A DNA stretch of 64,000 bases from Paraburkholderia elongata (GCF_013177735.1 NZ_WOEZ01000008.1:34882-98881), one strand, 5' to 3'. Positions 1 to 9,416 are shown, counted from the stretch's first letter. The notes: a model not told the origin generated them from the letters alone. Made by a program: numbers and translations.

Positions 1-94
1 GCAGCGTGAGCACAGCCAGCGCGCGCAGCGCGAAATACCACACGCGTTCAATCAAGGACGTATGCGGCGCAAACAAGGGCTTGGCAAGTTTCAT
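1..94 (-). CDS. ABC transporter permease, PotC-type (partial, N-terminus only)
   Basis: Only the first 31 codons are in the window. The gene starts at the ATG at 94 (beginning MKLAKPLF) and runs off the left edge. A short cytoplasmic start (HTSLIERVW) leads into a hydrophobic stretch (YFALRALAVLTL), as expected for the first membrane segment of a binding-protein-dependent permease. It lies 24 bp downstream of the other permease on the same strand, which matches ATPase-SBP-permease-permease order in spermidine/putrescine-type importers. The assignment rests mainly on operon position. Confidence 0.6.
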   Translation of the reverse strand, partial: MKLAKPLFAPHTSLIERVWYFALRALAVLTL

Positions 95-118
95 CGCGAG
101 TAAGCTCCGTTCAGGCGA

Positions 119-1396
119 TCAGCCGAGGCTCAGGGACGAACGCGTAAAGCGTCCGTAGATGACATACAGCACGAGCGTCGCGGCGAGCAGCAAGCCGCCG
201 AGTGCGCACGCCATGCCCCAGTTGATCGTCACGTTGGTGAAGTACGCGACGTAGTAGCTGACCATCTGATCGTTCGGTCCGCCGAGCAAGGCTGGCGTGA
301 TGTAGTAACCGATCGCCAGAATGAACACCAGCAACGCACCCGCGCCGATGCCCGGATAAGTTTGCGGCACATACACGCGCCAGAACGCGGCGAACGGATG
401 ACTGCCAAGCGAGATCGCGGCGCGCTGATAGGTCGGCGGAATCGACTTCATCACGCTATACAGCGGCAGGATCATGAACGGCAGCAGAATGTGCGTCATC
501 GAGATGTACACGCCCGTGCGGTTGAACAGCAGCGACAGCGGATCGTGCAACAGTCCGCTGGCGATCAGTGCCTTGTTCACCAGCCCTTCGCTTTGCAGAA
601 TCACGATCCATGCGGCCACGCGTACGAGGATCGAGGTCCAGAACGGAATCAGCACGAGGATCATCACCAGATTCGCGCGACGATCGGAAAGCGTCGAAAT
701 CCAGTAAGCGAGCGGGTAACCGAGCAGCAGCGCGAAAATGGTCACGACCGCGCCGATCACAAAGGTGCGGCTGAACACGTGGAGATAAATCTGTTGATCC
801 GGATCCGTCTCGATGATGTGACCGAATCCGTCCTGCTTGTGGTCCAAAGAGGCCAGCAGATAAAACGGCGAGTAGGCACCGGAATTCTTCGCGATCGCCT
901 GCCAGTACGCGACGTTGTTCCAGCGTTCGTCGAGTTCGACGAACTTGGCGTGCATCTGGGCAGGCGTGAGCGTCAATGGCTTGCTGTTGTCGTCGACGAA
1001 CGGCATGGCGTGTGCGGACTTCGCGACGAGCGAGCGGTAACCGGGAATCTCAACGTTCAGCCGTCGCGCCAGCGCGCCCATGCCGTCGCTATCGGCAATC
1101 GCCGTGAGATCGGTCGCCAACGCAACGTAAGCGGCATCAGGGGGCGGCGTCTTGCGATCCCACCCGCTCAACGCATTCAGCGTATGCGGCAGGGCGTTGA
1201 CTACTTCAGGATTCTGCGCGGCGCGCGTCAATAGCGCGCCAATCGGCACGACAAAAATCAGCAGTAGAAAAATGGCGAGTGGCGCAATCAGCAACAGCGC
1301 CATGGCGCGCTTCTTCGCTTCCGCGGCCTTTAGTTCTCGCTTAAGTCGAACATTCGACTCAGGCGTCGAATCGGCGGCGATCGTCATCGTAGTCAC
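119..1396 (-). CDS. ABC transporter permease, PotB-type, with large periplasmic insertion
   Basis: Inner-membrane subunit of a polyamine/putrescine-type importer, 425 residues. One membrane segment lies at about residues 33-56. A soluble stretch of about 150 residues (roughly 57-205) precedes five closely spaced membrane segments. The EAA-type cytoplasmic loop is visible near residue 330 (ISLGSHPFAAFWRVYVP), where the ATPase would dock. PotB proteins are usually 285-310 residues, so the extra length is the segment after the first helix, probably periplasmic. It follows the binding-protein gene after a 256-bp gap filled with nested palindromes. Substrate is inferred only. Confidence 0.85.
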   Translation of the reverse strand: MTTMTIAADSTPESNVRLKRELKAAEAKKRAMALLLIAPLAIFLLLIFVVPIGALLTRAAQNPEVVNALPHTLNALSGWDRKTPPPDAAYVALATDLTAIADSDGMGALARRLNVEIPGYRSLVAKSAHAMPFVDDNSKPLTLTPAQMHAKFVELDERWNNVAYWQAIAKNSGAYSPFYLLASLDHKQDGFGHIIETDPDQQIYLHVFSRTFVIGAVVTIFALLLGYPLAYWISTLSDRRANLVMILVLIPFWTSILVRVAAWIVILQSEGLVNKALIASGLLHDPLSLLFNRTGVYISMTHILLPFMILPLYSVMKSIPPTYQRAAISLGSHPFAAFWRVYVPQTYPGIGAGALLVFILAIGYYITPALLGGPNDQMVSYYVAYFTNVTINWGMACALGGLLLAATLVLYVIYGRFTRSSLSLG

Positions 1397-1410
1397 ACCT
1401 CGTCTCCTCG

Positions 1411-1552
1411 ATCCGGAGTTGACGCTTCAGCTGTCGGCTGGAGTTAGCGCTTTAGCGTGTCGACCAGAGTTCGCGCTTTAGCGCGCTACTCTGGTCCCAT
1501 GCAGAGCACTTACTCCAGCCCCTTGCAAAGCACTTACTCCGGTCCTATGCAT
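1411..1552. repeat. Nested (concentric) palindromic repeat inside the ABC operon
   Basis: Three left arms are followed by three right arms that pair in concentric order. CCGGAGT at 1413-1419 pairs with ACTCCGG at 1536-1542. GGCTGGAGT at 1436-1444 pairs with ACTCCAGCC at 1512-1520. GACCAGAGT at 1462-1470 pairs with ACTCTGGTC at 1488-1496. The pairs differ from each other but each is matched by its partner. The right arms are separated by CCCATGCA/CCCTTGCA/CCTATGCA spacers. The same family occurs at 38402-38501. In the leftward mRNA it sits between the binding-protein and permease genes, where a hairpin could stabilise the upstream message; that role is inference. Confidence 0.8.
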
Positions 1553-1652
1553 CCGGCCGCTCGCGCACATCGCGAAGACATGCGTTTGCGTTTCATTGCA
1601 TTGATGCGGCGCGGCTTCACTATAAAAGCCGCGCCTTCTCACACCCGGCTAA

Positions 1653-2702
1653 TTACTTCGAAGCCCACGACGAAAAACGTTGCTCCAGCTCATCGCCATG
1701 GTCGGTCCAGAACGAGAGGTTCTGCAGCACGGCGTTCTTGCCGTTGGCCGGCGAATTCGGCAGATTGGACAGCGTCTTCGCATCGAGCGCCTTGATGGCC
1801 GCCACGTTCACCGGACCGTACGCGATGTTATGCGCGTAGTCCTGCTGCGGCTTCGACGAGATCGAATAGGCAATGTACTTCTCAGCCAGCGCCTTGTTCG
1901 GCGTGCCCTTCGGAATCGCCCAGTAGTCGAGATCGTAAATGCTGCCGTTCCACACCACCTTGAGGTTCTTGCCTTCCTTCTGCGCGGCGTCGATACGGCC
2001 GTTGTACGCGGTGGACATCACCACGTCACCCGCGACGAGGAATTGCGGCGGCTGCGCGCCCGCTTCCCACCACTGGATGTTCGGCTTCAGTTCGTCGAGC
2101 TTCTTGAACGCGCGGTCCTGGCCTTCCTTGGTGGCGAGCACCTTGTAGACATCCTTCGGCGGCACGCCGTCGGCCATCAGCGCGAATTCGAGGTTGTAGC
2201 GCGCGCCCTTGCGCATCGCGCGCTTGCCCGGGAATTTCTTCACGTCCCAGAAGTCGGCCCAACCGGTCGGCGCGGTTTTCAGCTTGTCGGCGTTATACGC
2301 AAGTGCCGTCGACCACACGAAGAAGCCCACGCCGCAGGTTTGCGGCGCTTCCGGAATCAGATCGGTCTTCTTACCGATCTTCGACCAGTCGAGCTTCTCA
2401 TACAGCCCTTCGTCACAGCCACGGCCGATGTCGCCCGATTCGACTTCCACCACGTCCCAGTTCACATGCTTCGCTTCGACCATCGCCTTCACTTTGGCCT
2501 GCTCACCGTTGTATTCGACGGCGGTCACCTTGTTGCTGGTTTGCGTTTCGAACGGCTGGTTGAATGCGACCTTTTGCGCGTCGCCGTTCGCACCGCCGAA
2601 ATTGACGACCGTCAGTTCGGCAGCATTGACTTGCGCGGCGCCCAGCACGAGCGCCACAGCACCGACAGCGATGGCGCAGCGCGATTTCCCGATCTTGCTC
2701 AT
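1653..2702 (-). CDS. ABC transporter periplasmic substrate-binding protein, PotD/PotF-type
   Basis: 349-residue extracellular solute-binding protein. The chosen start is the ATG at 2702 (MSKIGKSRCAIAVG), preceded by AGGAGAGC and followed by a classic signal peptide cleaved after VNA-AEL. The longer frame to 2918 would run into the ATPase gene end and has no signal. The mature protein begins LTVVNFGGANGDAQ and contains the WDVVEVESGDIGRGC and AMRKGARYNLEFALMADG segments typical of polyamine-binding-type proteins. It sits 133 bp downstream of the ATPase gene. Substrate (putrescine, spermidine, GABA or a relative) cannot be fixed from sequence. Confidence 0.88.
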   Translation of the reverse strand: MSKIGKSRCAIAVGAVALVLGAAQVNAAELTVVNFGGANGDAQKVAFNQPFETQTSNKVTAVEYNGEQAKVKAMVEAKHVNWDVVEVESGDIGRGCDEGLYEKLDWSKIGKKTDLIPEAPQTCGVGFFVWSTALAYNADKLKTAPTGWADFWDVKKFPGKRAMRKGARYNLEFALMADGVPPKDVYKVLATKEGQDRAFKKLDELKPNIQWWEAGAQPPQFLVAGDVVMSTAYNGRIDAAQKEGKNLKVVWNGSIYDLDYWAIPKGTPNKALAEKYIAYSISSKPQQDYAHNIAYGPVNVAAIKALDAKTLSNLPNSPANGKNAVLQNLSFWTDHGDELEQRFSSWASK

Positions 2703-2835
2703 GGTGTGTTGCTCTCCTTTGGTGGTGTGCTTCAAGCTACGTACAGTGCGACTTGTTATGTGCTGCTTTGGTGAACTGCTTCTTTTGCTTCTTTTGCCTG
2801 CGTCGAACGACCTACGACCCACGCATTGCACGCGC

Positions 2836-3933
2836 TCACGCCCCCGCAAACACCCGCAGATGCTCGGGCGCAAACTCGAGCGCGACGGGCGCGCCAGGTG
2901 CGAAGGTGTCAAGTGCATCGGTGCCGAGCGGCACCTTCACGAAGCACTCGTCCTGCTCCGGCAGACCACAGCGCATGCGCACGTGGTCGCCGAAATAAAT
3001 CAGCCCGCGCGCTTCACCGCTTAGCGCATTGGCGCCGGGCCGAGACACACCGTTGGCGAGCTTCATACGCTCAGGCCGGATACAAGCGACCGCCGGCGTG
3101 CCCGCCCGCGCACCGCCGATATTGCGTCCCTTAAGTCGCGTGCCGTCAATCAGATGAAACTCGCAGTACTCGCCGTCGACGTTGGCGATCGTGCCTCGCA
3201 GCTTGTTGCTGTCGCCGATGAAGTTCGCGACGAACTCGTTGCACGGCGATTCGTACAGACGGTCCACGGTGTCGAGTTGCTGCACGATGCCTTTGTCGAA
3301 CACGGCAACGCGGTCGGACATGGTCAGCGCTTCGCCCTGATCGTGCGTGACATACACGAACGTCACGCCGAGCTTCTCGTGCAATGATTTAAGTTCATAC
3401 TGCATGTGCTCACGCAACTGCTTGTCGAGTGCGCCGAGCGGTTCGTCCATCAGTACGAGCTTCGGCTCGAACACGAGCGCGCGCGCCAAGGCAATACGTT
3501 GCTGCTGGCCGCCGGAAAGCTGCGCCGGGTAACGCTTCGCGAAGCTCTCCATGCGCACCATCTTCAGCGCGTTATTCGTGCGATGCGAACGCTCTTCCGC
3601 GGAATGTTTGCGCACCGTGAGCGGATATGCGACGTTCTGCTCGACCGTCAAATGCGGAAACAGCGCGTAGTTCTGAAACACCATGCCGATGTTGCGCTTG
3701 TGCGGCGGCACGGTATTGAGCAGCGTGCCGTCGAGCCAGATCTCGCCGCCGGTGGGGAATTCGAAGCCCGCCAGCATCATCAGACATGTGGTTTTCCCTG
3801 ATCCGGACGGCCCGAGCAGCGTCAGGAATTCGCCCTGATAGATATCCAGATCGAGTTGTTTGACGACCAGCGTTTCGCCATCGTACGTCTTGCGTACACC
3901 TCGAAAGCTGACGATCACGTCATCGGTTTTCAT
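2836..3933 (-). CDS. ABC transporter ATP-binding protein, PotA-type
   Basis: 365-residue ATPase that energises the importer encoded downstream. Walker A GPSGSGKTT is at residues 41-49. The Q-loop (GMVFQNYALFPHLTV), signature LSGGQQQR, Walker B LVLMDEPLGALD and switch His (THDQGEA) are all present. The last roughly 120 residues form the TOBE-type regulatory domain usual in PotA/MalK relatives. The start at 3933 (MKTDDVIV) is chosen because GAGGAGACGAGGGT directly precedes it; the in-frame extension to 4005 would cover the promoter. It is the first gene of the leftward operon, divergent from the MocR regulator. Confidence 0.92.
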   Translation of the reverse strand: MKTDDVIVSFRGVRKTYDGETLVVKQLDLDIYQGEFLTLLGPSGSGKTTCLMMLAGFEFPTGGEIWLDGTLLNTVPPHKRNIGMVFQNYALFPHLTVEQNVAYPLTVRKHSAEERSHRTNNALKMVRMESFAKRYPAQLSGGQQQRIALARALVFEPKLVLMDEPLGALDKQLREHMQYELKSLHEKLGVTFVYVTHDQGEALTMSDRVAVFDKGIVQQLDTVDRLYESPCNEFVANFIGDSNKLRGTIANVDGEYCEFHLIDGTRLKGRNIGGARAGTPAVACIRPERMKLANGVSRPGANALSGEARGLIYFGDHVRMRCGLPEQDECFVKVPLGTDALDTFAPGAPVALEFAPEHLRVFAGA

Positions 3934-3999
3934 ACCCTCGTCTCCTCTGCGGTCCGACTGGCTCCCCCGGCAAAACGGCGGGATTGCATTAATTGCGTG

Positions 4000-4062
4000 G
4001 CTCACTATAGTCCCTTACGGTTCTACAATATGGAACCATTTCATTATTCCGGATAGAACCAC
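4000..4062. promoter_or_regulatory. Divergent promoter region with GGAACC-type repeats, candidate MocR operator
   Basis: GGTTC at 4019-4023 faces GGAACC at 4032-4037, and a further AGAACC lies at 4055-4060. The two AACC-ending half-sites are direct repeats 23 bp apart, about two helical turns, and GGTTC supplies an inverted partner. A palindromic ACTATAGT near 4005 could serve as -10 for either direction. MocR/GabR/PdxR proteins generally bind direct repeats next to their own gene. Assignment to the neighbouring regulator is inference. Confidence 0.55.
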
Positions 4063-5616
4063 TTGGACACCGTGATCTTGTCGGATTGGCTTGCCGCGCG
4101 GCTCGACCGCACGGCCGCCGAACCGGTCTACAGACAGACGTTGCGGCTGATGCAGCAGGCCATCCTGACCGGCCAGTTGCCGCCCGGCACCAAGCTGCCC
4201 AGTTCGCGCACGCTCGCCGAAGACCTCGGCATCGCACGCAATACGGTGCTGCACGTCTACGATCAGTTGACCGCCGAAGGCTATGTGATCTCGACCACCG
4301 GCAGCGGCACCTATGTTGCTGACACGCGGCCGGACACGGCTGCCGTGAATGCACGCAAGAAGCCGACAGTGGCGAGTGTCAATGTGGACGGCGCCGATCA
4401 AGCCGCCGAGGCCTTGAAGCCGCCAAAACGCGATCTAGGCGACCTCTCCACGCGCGGGCGCAGGCTCATTGATCAGGCTGGCGTCTCCGCCAAACAGTGG
4501 GGCGCATTCATGCCGGGCGTGCCCGACGTCGCCGAATTTCCGGCGCGTACATGGAGCCGCTTGCAGGCAAGGCTGTGGAAGGAAGCCAATCCCGATCTGC
4601 TGACCTATGCGCCGGGCGGCGGCTATCGGCCGTTACGGCGCGCGCTGTCCGATTACCTGCGCGTCGCGCGCTCGGTGAATTGCACGCCCGATCAGATCAT
4701 CATCACGACGGGCATTCATCAGTCGATCGATCTGACCGTGCGTCTATTGACCGACGTCGGCGATCGCGCGTGGGTGGAGGAGCCGTGCTATTGGGGCGCG
4801 CGCAGCGTGCTGCAATCGTCAGGGATTACGCTGGTGCCGGTGCCGGTGGATGACGAAGGCCTCAACCCTCGCGAGCAGGATCTGCAACAGCCGCCGCGGT
4901 TGGCGCTCGTCACGCCGTCGCACCAATATCCGCTCGGCATGGTGATGAGTCTCGCGCGCCGCCGCACGTTGCTCGAATACGCACGCCAGCACAACGTCTG
5001 GATCATCGAAGACGACTACGACAGCGAGTTCCGCTATGGCAGCCGTCCGCTCGCGTCGTTGCAAGGGCTCGACGACGCCGGCCAGGTGATCTACGTGGGG
5101 AGTTTGGGGAAGATGCTGTTTCCGGGTTTGCGGATCGGTTACATGATCGCGCCGGAACATCTGGTGGATACGTTTCGCACGGGCGTCGCCGAGCTGTACC
5201 GCGAGGGGCAACTGATGCAGCAGGCGGTGATGACCGATTTCATCATGGACGGCCATCTCACATCGCATGTTCGCCGTATGCGCGCGCTCTACGGCGAACG
5301 CAGGCAGATTCTGATCGACGCGATCACCGCGCGTTTCGGCAACGAACTGCCAGTGATGGGCGACGAGGCCGGCCTGCATCTGGTGCTCGGCCTGCCCGAT
5401 CATGCGAACGATCGCGCGGTAACAGCTGCGGCTTACGATGCCGGCGTGATCGTGCGGCCGCTCGCCGCTTACTACAGCAGCGAGACGCCCGCACGGCGCG
5501 GACTGTTGCTGGGATACGCCTGCGTGGCGAACGAGAAGATCGGCCCGGCATTCGACACGCTCGCGCGCGTGATCGAGCAGACGGTGTTGAAGAAGACGCC
5601 GACGCGTGCCGCCTGA
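4063..5616 (+). CDS. MocR-family (GntR winged helix plus aminotransferase fold) transcriptional regulator
   Basis: Fusion of an N-terminal GntR winged helix (about residues 10-80; motif LPSSRTLAEDLGIARNTV) with a class-I aminotransferase-like domain (about 130-505). PLP contacts are visible: IIEDDYDSEFRY and the Schiff-base lysine K350 in YVGSLGKMLFPG. Such proteins sense amine or amino-acid effectors through bound PLP. The frame opens with TTG at 4063 and an in-frame GTG at 4072; neither has a strong ribosome site, so the start is uncertain by three codons. It is divergent from the ABC operon and probably controls it. It ends 5 bp before the convergent DUF748 gene. Confidence 0.9.
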   Translation: MDTVILSDWLAARLDRTAAEPVYRQTLRLMQQAILTGQLPPGTKLPSSRTLAEDLGIARNTVLHVYDQLTAEGYVISTTGSGTYVADTRPDTAAVNARKKPTVASVNVDGADQAAEALKPPKRDLGDLSTRGRRLIDQAGVSAKQWGAFMPGVPDVAEFPARTWSRLQARLWKEANPDLLTYAPGGGYRPLRRALSDYLRVARSVNCTPDQIIITTGIHQSIDLTVRLLTDVGDRAWVEEPCYWGARSVLQSSGITLVPVPVDDEGLNPREQDLQQPPRLALVTPSHQYPLGMVMSLARRRTLLEYARQHNVWIIEDDYDSEFRYGSRPLASLQGLDDAGQVIYVGSLGKMLFPGLRIGYMIAPEHLVDTFRTGVAELYREGQLMQQAVMTDFIMDGHLTSHVRRMRALYGERRQILIDAITARFGNELPVMGDEAGLHLVLGLPDHANDRAVTAAAYDAGVIVRPLAAYYSSETPARRGLLLGYACVANEKIGPAFDTLARVIEQTVLKKTPTRAA

Positions 5617-5621
5617 ACGCA

Positions 5622-8600
5622 TCACTTCAAGCCGAAGTCAACCCGCGTCGTCGCACCCTTGTCCTGGATGCCATCTGCGTTCAGCTTCGGCGCGACGATA
5701 AACACACGGCTGCTGTCGATCTTGCCCTCGAAATACTGCTGCACGGCTTGCGCGCGTTGTTGGGCGAGCTGCCGCAAGCTGGCGTCGTCGATCGGAGCGT
5801 TGGCGGCCATCGCGGCCTTCATCTCGTCGTCCGGCAGGCTCTTGGTCAAGCCGACAAAATTGCGCGGCTTCTTGAAGTCGGCCGCCTTGTAGGCCTTGGT
5901 CAAGTACTTGTCGTATTCCTTCGGATCCACAGTGACGGTTGACAGATCCACGCTCTCGCCATTGCCCACCACGTCTTTGATCTTCTGCTGCTTGACCTCG
6001 CGTTCGACGTATTGCGCGCGCAGGCCCGGTTCGTCGATCGCCGGATCGACACGGCCGATCAGATCGATACGGATCGAACTCTTGTCGGCGAGCGCTTTCA
6101 CGATGGTGTCTAGCTTCTTGTCCGCAGTGTCGGACAGTTTCGCCGACCCCGGTTCGAACTCGACATAGCCCAATTCCTCGCCACTGCCGCCGAAGGCATT
6201 GGCGATCAGCGAGAACGGCGCGGTGACGGCCTTCTGCAGCAGATTGAGCACCGCGTGCCAGATCAGGCCGCCGATGCTGAACTCAGGATTCGACAACGAA
6301 CCCGACACTGGAAGGTTCACGTCGATTTCACCGCGCGAATTTTTCAGCAGCGAGATCGCGAGACGCACCGGCAGCTTGGTCGCCGTATCGTTCTCGACGT
6401 GATCGCCGAACGTGAGCTGATCGATGAAAATATGATTGTTCGCGTTCAACTGGTCGTTATCGAGCTGGTAGTGCAGATCGACGTTGAGCTTGCCCTTGGT
6501 GATCGGATAGCCGGCATATTTCGCCGAATACGGCGTGAGGTTGGTGAGTTCGATATCGTGCGCGCTCGCAGTCAGATCGAGCGCCGGTTTCGCGATCAGC
6601 GGATTGACCGTACCGCGAATCGACAGCGGACCATTAGCCGCCAGTTTCGCGGCAATGTCCACGGGAGCGGGTGTAGTCGTTTGCGTGCCGAACGCGCCGA
6701 CCGTGCCTTGAATGCCGACCAGGTTCGCGGTGTAGTTCGGCTTGATGAAGTTGTCGGTGTACGTCACGCGGCCCTGTTGCAGAACCAGTTGCCCGAAGTG
6801 CAATTTGACGGGGTTTTGCGGCGGCGTTGCGGCCGTGACCGTGGTGGGCGTAGCGGACGACGCCGGTACCGGCGCGGACGCCAGCTCTGGCGAGGATGCA
6901 GCTTGCGGCGTCAACGGCACGGGTTCCGTGCCGCTCTTGTCGCGCGTCAGCGATTGCGCGGCGCCGCTTTCATGCGCGACCACGTCCTTGAGATTCAGCT
7001 TGCCTTGCGCGTCGAGCAGCACACGCCCATAGAACTTCGTGAACGTGACGCGGCCGGCGTCGACCACCGTGCCGTGTTCGTCATAGTCGGCCTTCAGGTT
7101 GGTCAGCGCAAGCGAACCCCAGCCTGCGAACGGGTCCGAGGTTGCCTTGTCGATCATCCGCACATCGACGAGCGCCACGTCGCCGCGGTACGTCGCCTTC
7201 AACGCCTTCGCCTGACTCAGCGCGAGATCGCCATTCGCGTTGAGCAACGCGCTCGCGATCAGCGCATTCAACTTGCTGCCGAAGTACGGTTCGAAGGCCG
7301 CCGCATCCAGGCGGTTCGCATTCACCTTGACGGCCACCTTGAGCGGCGTCGCCGTGACATCGCCTTTTACGCCGAGGGTGCCTTTCTTGTTGAGCGTCGC
7401 CTGCAGATCGACCGGCAGCGGCTTACTCAGATCGTCGCTGATCTGCTGCACCTTCAATTGCAGCGGTGTCACGCTCAGCTTCACTGGATTCGGCGTGGTG
7501 TTGTCGGTGAAATTGGCGGTCGCGTCTTTCAGGTTGAGTTCGCCGATCTTGTAGTGCCACGCGGGTCCTTCCGCCTGCGCCTTCTTGACCGCATGAATCG
7601 CGGTACGCTGCTGCTCGGCCTGATGCGGACCGGCGAGCGCGGCGAGGTCGATGCTGCCGTCTTTCAGACGCTGCGCATTGACCACGAGGCCGGTCGTGTC
7701 GACGCCGGTGATATCGGCAGTGCGTCCCGCGACGTCCACCTGTTTGACCGTCACCTGGCCTTGCGCGAGCGAGACGACCGGCGCCTTGCTGCCGCGCGGC
7801 GCGAGTTTGAGCGATTGCAGATTCAGTTGCGTGTCGGTGACCATTACAGCCGCCGGCGACTTCGACCAGTTCGCATCGACGTTCGCGTTGGCAGACAACG
7901 CGCCATCGACCACCTGCGCCGCGGTCGCCGCGTCGAGGTACGGCTGCAGCAACGGCAACGGCAGTGACTTCAGATCGAGCTTTGCGTTGGCGGTCTTCGC
8001 GGCAAGGCCAAACGCACCGGCCACGCCGAGCGAGCCGGCGGCGTCCTTGAAGTCGGTATTGAGCGTGTAGTGTGCGGGGGCGGTAGCGAGCGTCGAGAAA
8101 TCGGTCAGCGTGACGGCCAGTTTTTGCAGGCCGAGGTCGACCGGACGCGAGGCGGCTTCGTCGTGAACGTTGACGGTGCCGTCGTTGAGCGCGAAATGCT
8201 TGATCGACAGGTCCAGAGGCTGTGCGGTTTTGTCCGTGGTGGTTGCACCAGATGCCGCGACTGGTGCGCTCGCAGCGTTTTTAGCCGTCGTGGACGCCGA
8301 CGCGGCCGCCGAGGATGCCGCTGCTGATGCAGATGCCCCTGCAGCAGGCGCAGTCGAGAACATCCGTTCGACACTCAACACGCCTTCTTTATCACGCGCA
8401 AGATTGGCGCTTGGCGCGTCGATACGGATATCGTCGAAGTGGTACAGGCTCTTCAACGGCTCCAGCGTCGCGGCAGCCACATGCACCGCATGCGCGGCGA
8501 AGAACGGCGCCTTGCTGTGATCGCGCACGTCCACATCGTTCAAATCGACGGTGCCCGCCACGCGCAACGACGGCACGTCGTTGGACATCACGAAGTTGAG

Positions 8601-9416
8601 CTTGAGATCGGTGGACAGCTTACCGCTCTGCACAATCACGGGCAGCTTGGTCGGCGCGTAGGAGATCAGTTGCGGCACGTCGAGCCCTTCGAAGCGCAGC
8701 GACACTTCCGATTCGCGCGACGCAGCAAACGGCTTGGTCTTGCCGTCGATAGCGAGCGGACTGCCGTCGATGCGCGCACGCAGCAACGGCTCGACGAAGA
8801 TATCGGTTTTCGAAGGCAGCGTGGCAATAAACGGAACGCCGAGCTTCCATTGATCGATCACATGCGTCTCGCCGAGCAATTTGTCGTCGAACGTGATCTG
8901 GCCGTTTTCGAGGCGAATGTTCGACACCGAGAACAGCGTCGGCTTGCTCGCGGGCTTGGCCGGCTGCTTCGAGAATTTCTCGATCAGGTCGGTGAAATTG
9001 AAGCGCTGCGCATCGTAGCGAACGATATGAAAGCGTGGCGAGTCGAGTTGCACTTCGTCGATGATCGGCGCCGCGCGAAACAGCGAGCTCCACGACGGCT
9101 TCACGATGAGCCGCGAGATGTCGACGAAGTCGCCCGCGCCGCCACGCTCGCCGATATGCACGCCATCGGCTTCGAGCTTGAGCGTGTACGGATTGAGCGC
9201 AATGCGGCCGATCGTGGCGGGCCGGTCGAGTTGCTTGCTGAGTTGCTGCTCGGCAATGTGGCGAATCAACGGCGGCGCCGCAAAAAAGCCCAGCAGACCG
9301 AACAATACGAGGAAGATCAACAGACCCGTGATGACACGCCGGGTACGGCGTGACTGCGCGACGTCGCGCACGGTCTGTATGGAAGAGGCGATTGATGCTT
9401 TATTGAGGCTTGCCAT
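5622..9416 (-). CDS. DUF748 / AsmA-like envelope protein with OmpA-like C-terminal part
   Basis: 1264-residue protein. The start at 9416 (MASLNKASIASS) is followed by a basic stretch and one membrane helix (about residues 32-52, ITGLLIFLVLFGLLGFF), giving an inner-membrane anchor with a long periplasmic domain. The body has repeated AsmA/DUF748-type beta-rich segments (IRLENGQITFDDKLLG, QGRVTYTDNFIKPNY, LDLTASAHDIELTNLTPYS) separated by Ala/Thr/Ser-rich linkers. The C-terminal 180 residues (FEPGSAKLSDTADKKLDTI) resemble an OmpA-type domain. Related proteins are implicated in envelope lipid homeostasis or transport; the exact role here is unknown. It is apparently monocistronic. Confidence 0.85.
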   Translation of the reverse strand: MASLNKASIASSIQTVRDVAQSRRTRRVITGLLIFLVLFGLLGFFAAPPLIRHIAEQQLSKQLDRPATIGRIALNPYTLKLEADGVHIGERGGAGDFVDISRLIVKPSWSSLFRAAPIIDEVQLDSPRFHIVRYDAQRFNFTDLIEKFSKQPAKPASKPTLFSVSNIRLENGQITFDDKLLGETHVIDQWKLGVPFIATLPSKTDIFVEPLLRARIDGSPLAIDGKTKPFAASRESEVSLRFEGLDVPQLISYAPTKLPVIVQSGKLSTDLKLNFVMSNDVPSLRVAGTVDLNDVDVRDHSKAPFFAAHAVHVAAATLEPLKSLYHFDDIRIDAPSANLARDKEGVLSVERMFSTAPAAGASASAAASSAAASASTTAKNAASAPVAASGATTTDKTAQPLDLSIKHFALNDGTVNVHDEAASRPVDLGLQKLAVTLTDFSTLATAPAHYTLNTDFKDAAGSLGVAGAFGLAAKTANAKLDLKSLPLPLLQPYLDAATAAQVVDGALSANANVDANWSKSPAAVMVTDTQLNLQSLKLAPRGSKAPVVSLAQGQVTVKQVDVAGRTADITGVDTTGLVVNAQRLKDGSIDLAALAGPHQAEQQRTAIHAVKKAQAEGPAWHYKIGELNLKDATANFTDNTTPNPVKLSVTPLQLKVQQISDDLSKPLPVDLQATLNKKGTLGVKGDVTATPLKVAVKVNANRLDAAAFEPYFGSKLNALIASALLNANGDLALSQAKALKATYRGDVALVDVRMIDKATSDPFAGWGSLALTNLKADYDEHGTVVDAGRVTFTKFYGRVLLDAQGKLNLKDVVAHESGAAQSLTRDKSGTEPVPLTPQAASSPELASAPVPASSATPTTVTAATPPQNPVKLHFGQLVLQQGRVTYTDNFIKPNYTANLVGIQGTVGAFGTQTTTPAPVDIAAKLAANGPLSIRGTVNPLIAKPALDLTASAHDIELTNLTPYSAKYAGYPITKGKLNVDLHYQLDNDQLNANNHIFIDQLTFGDHVENDTATKLPVRLAISLLKNSRGEIDVNLPVSGSLSNPEFSIGGLIWHAVLNLLQKAVTAPFSLIANAFGGSGEELGYVEFEPGSAKLSDTADKKLDTIVKALADKSSIRIDLIGRVDPAIDEPGLRAQYVEREVKQQKIKDVVGNGESVDLSTVTVDPKEYDKYLTKAYKAADFKKPRNFVGLTKSLPDDEMKAAMAANAPIDDASLRQLAQQRAQAVQQYFEGKIDSSRVFIVAPKLNADGIQDKGATTRVDFGLK

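Noticed and set aside
2703..2918. Upstream extension of the binding-protein frame
   Set aside because: It would bury the signal peptide internally and overlap the ATPase gene; MSKIGKS start has a good ribosome site.
6255..7967. 570-codon plus-strand frame
   Set aside because: Antisense shadow of the DUF748 gene; Arg/His-rich composition typical of reverse frames in high-GC DNA.
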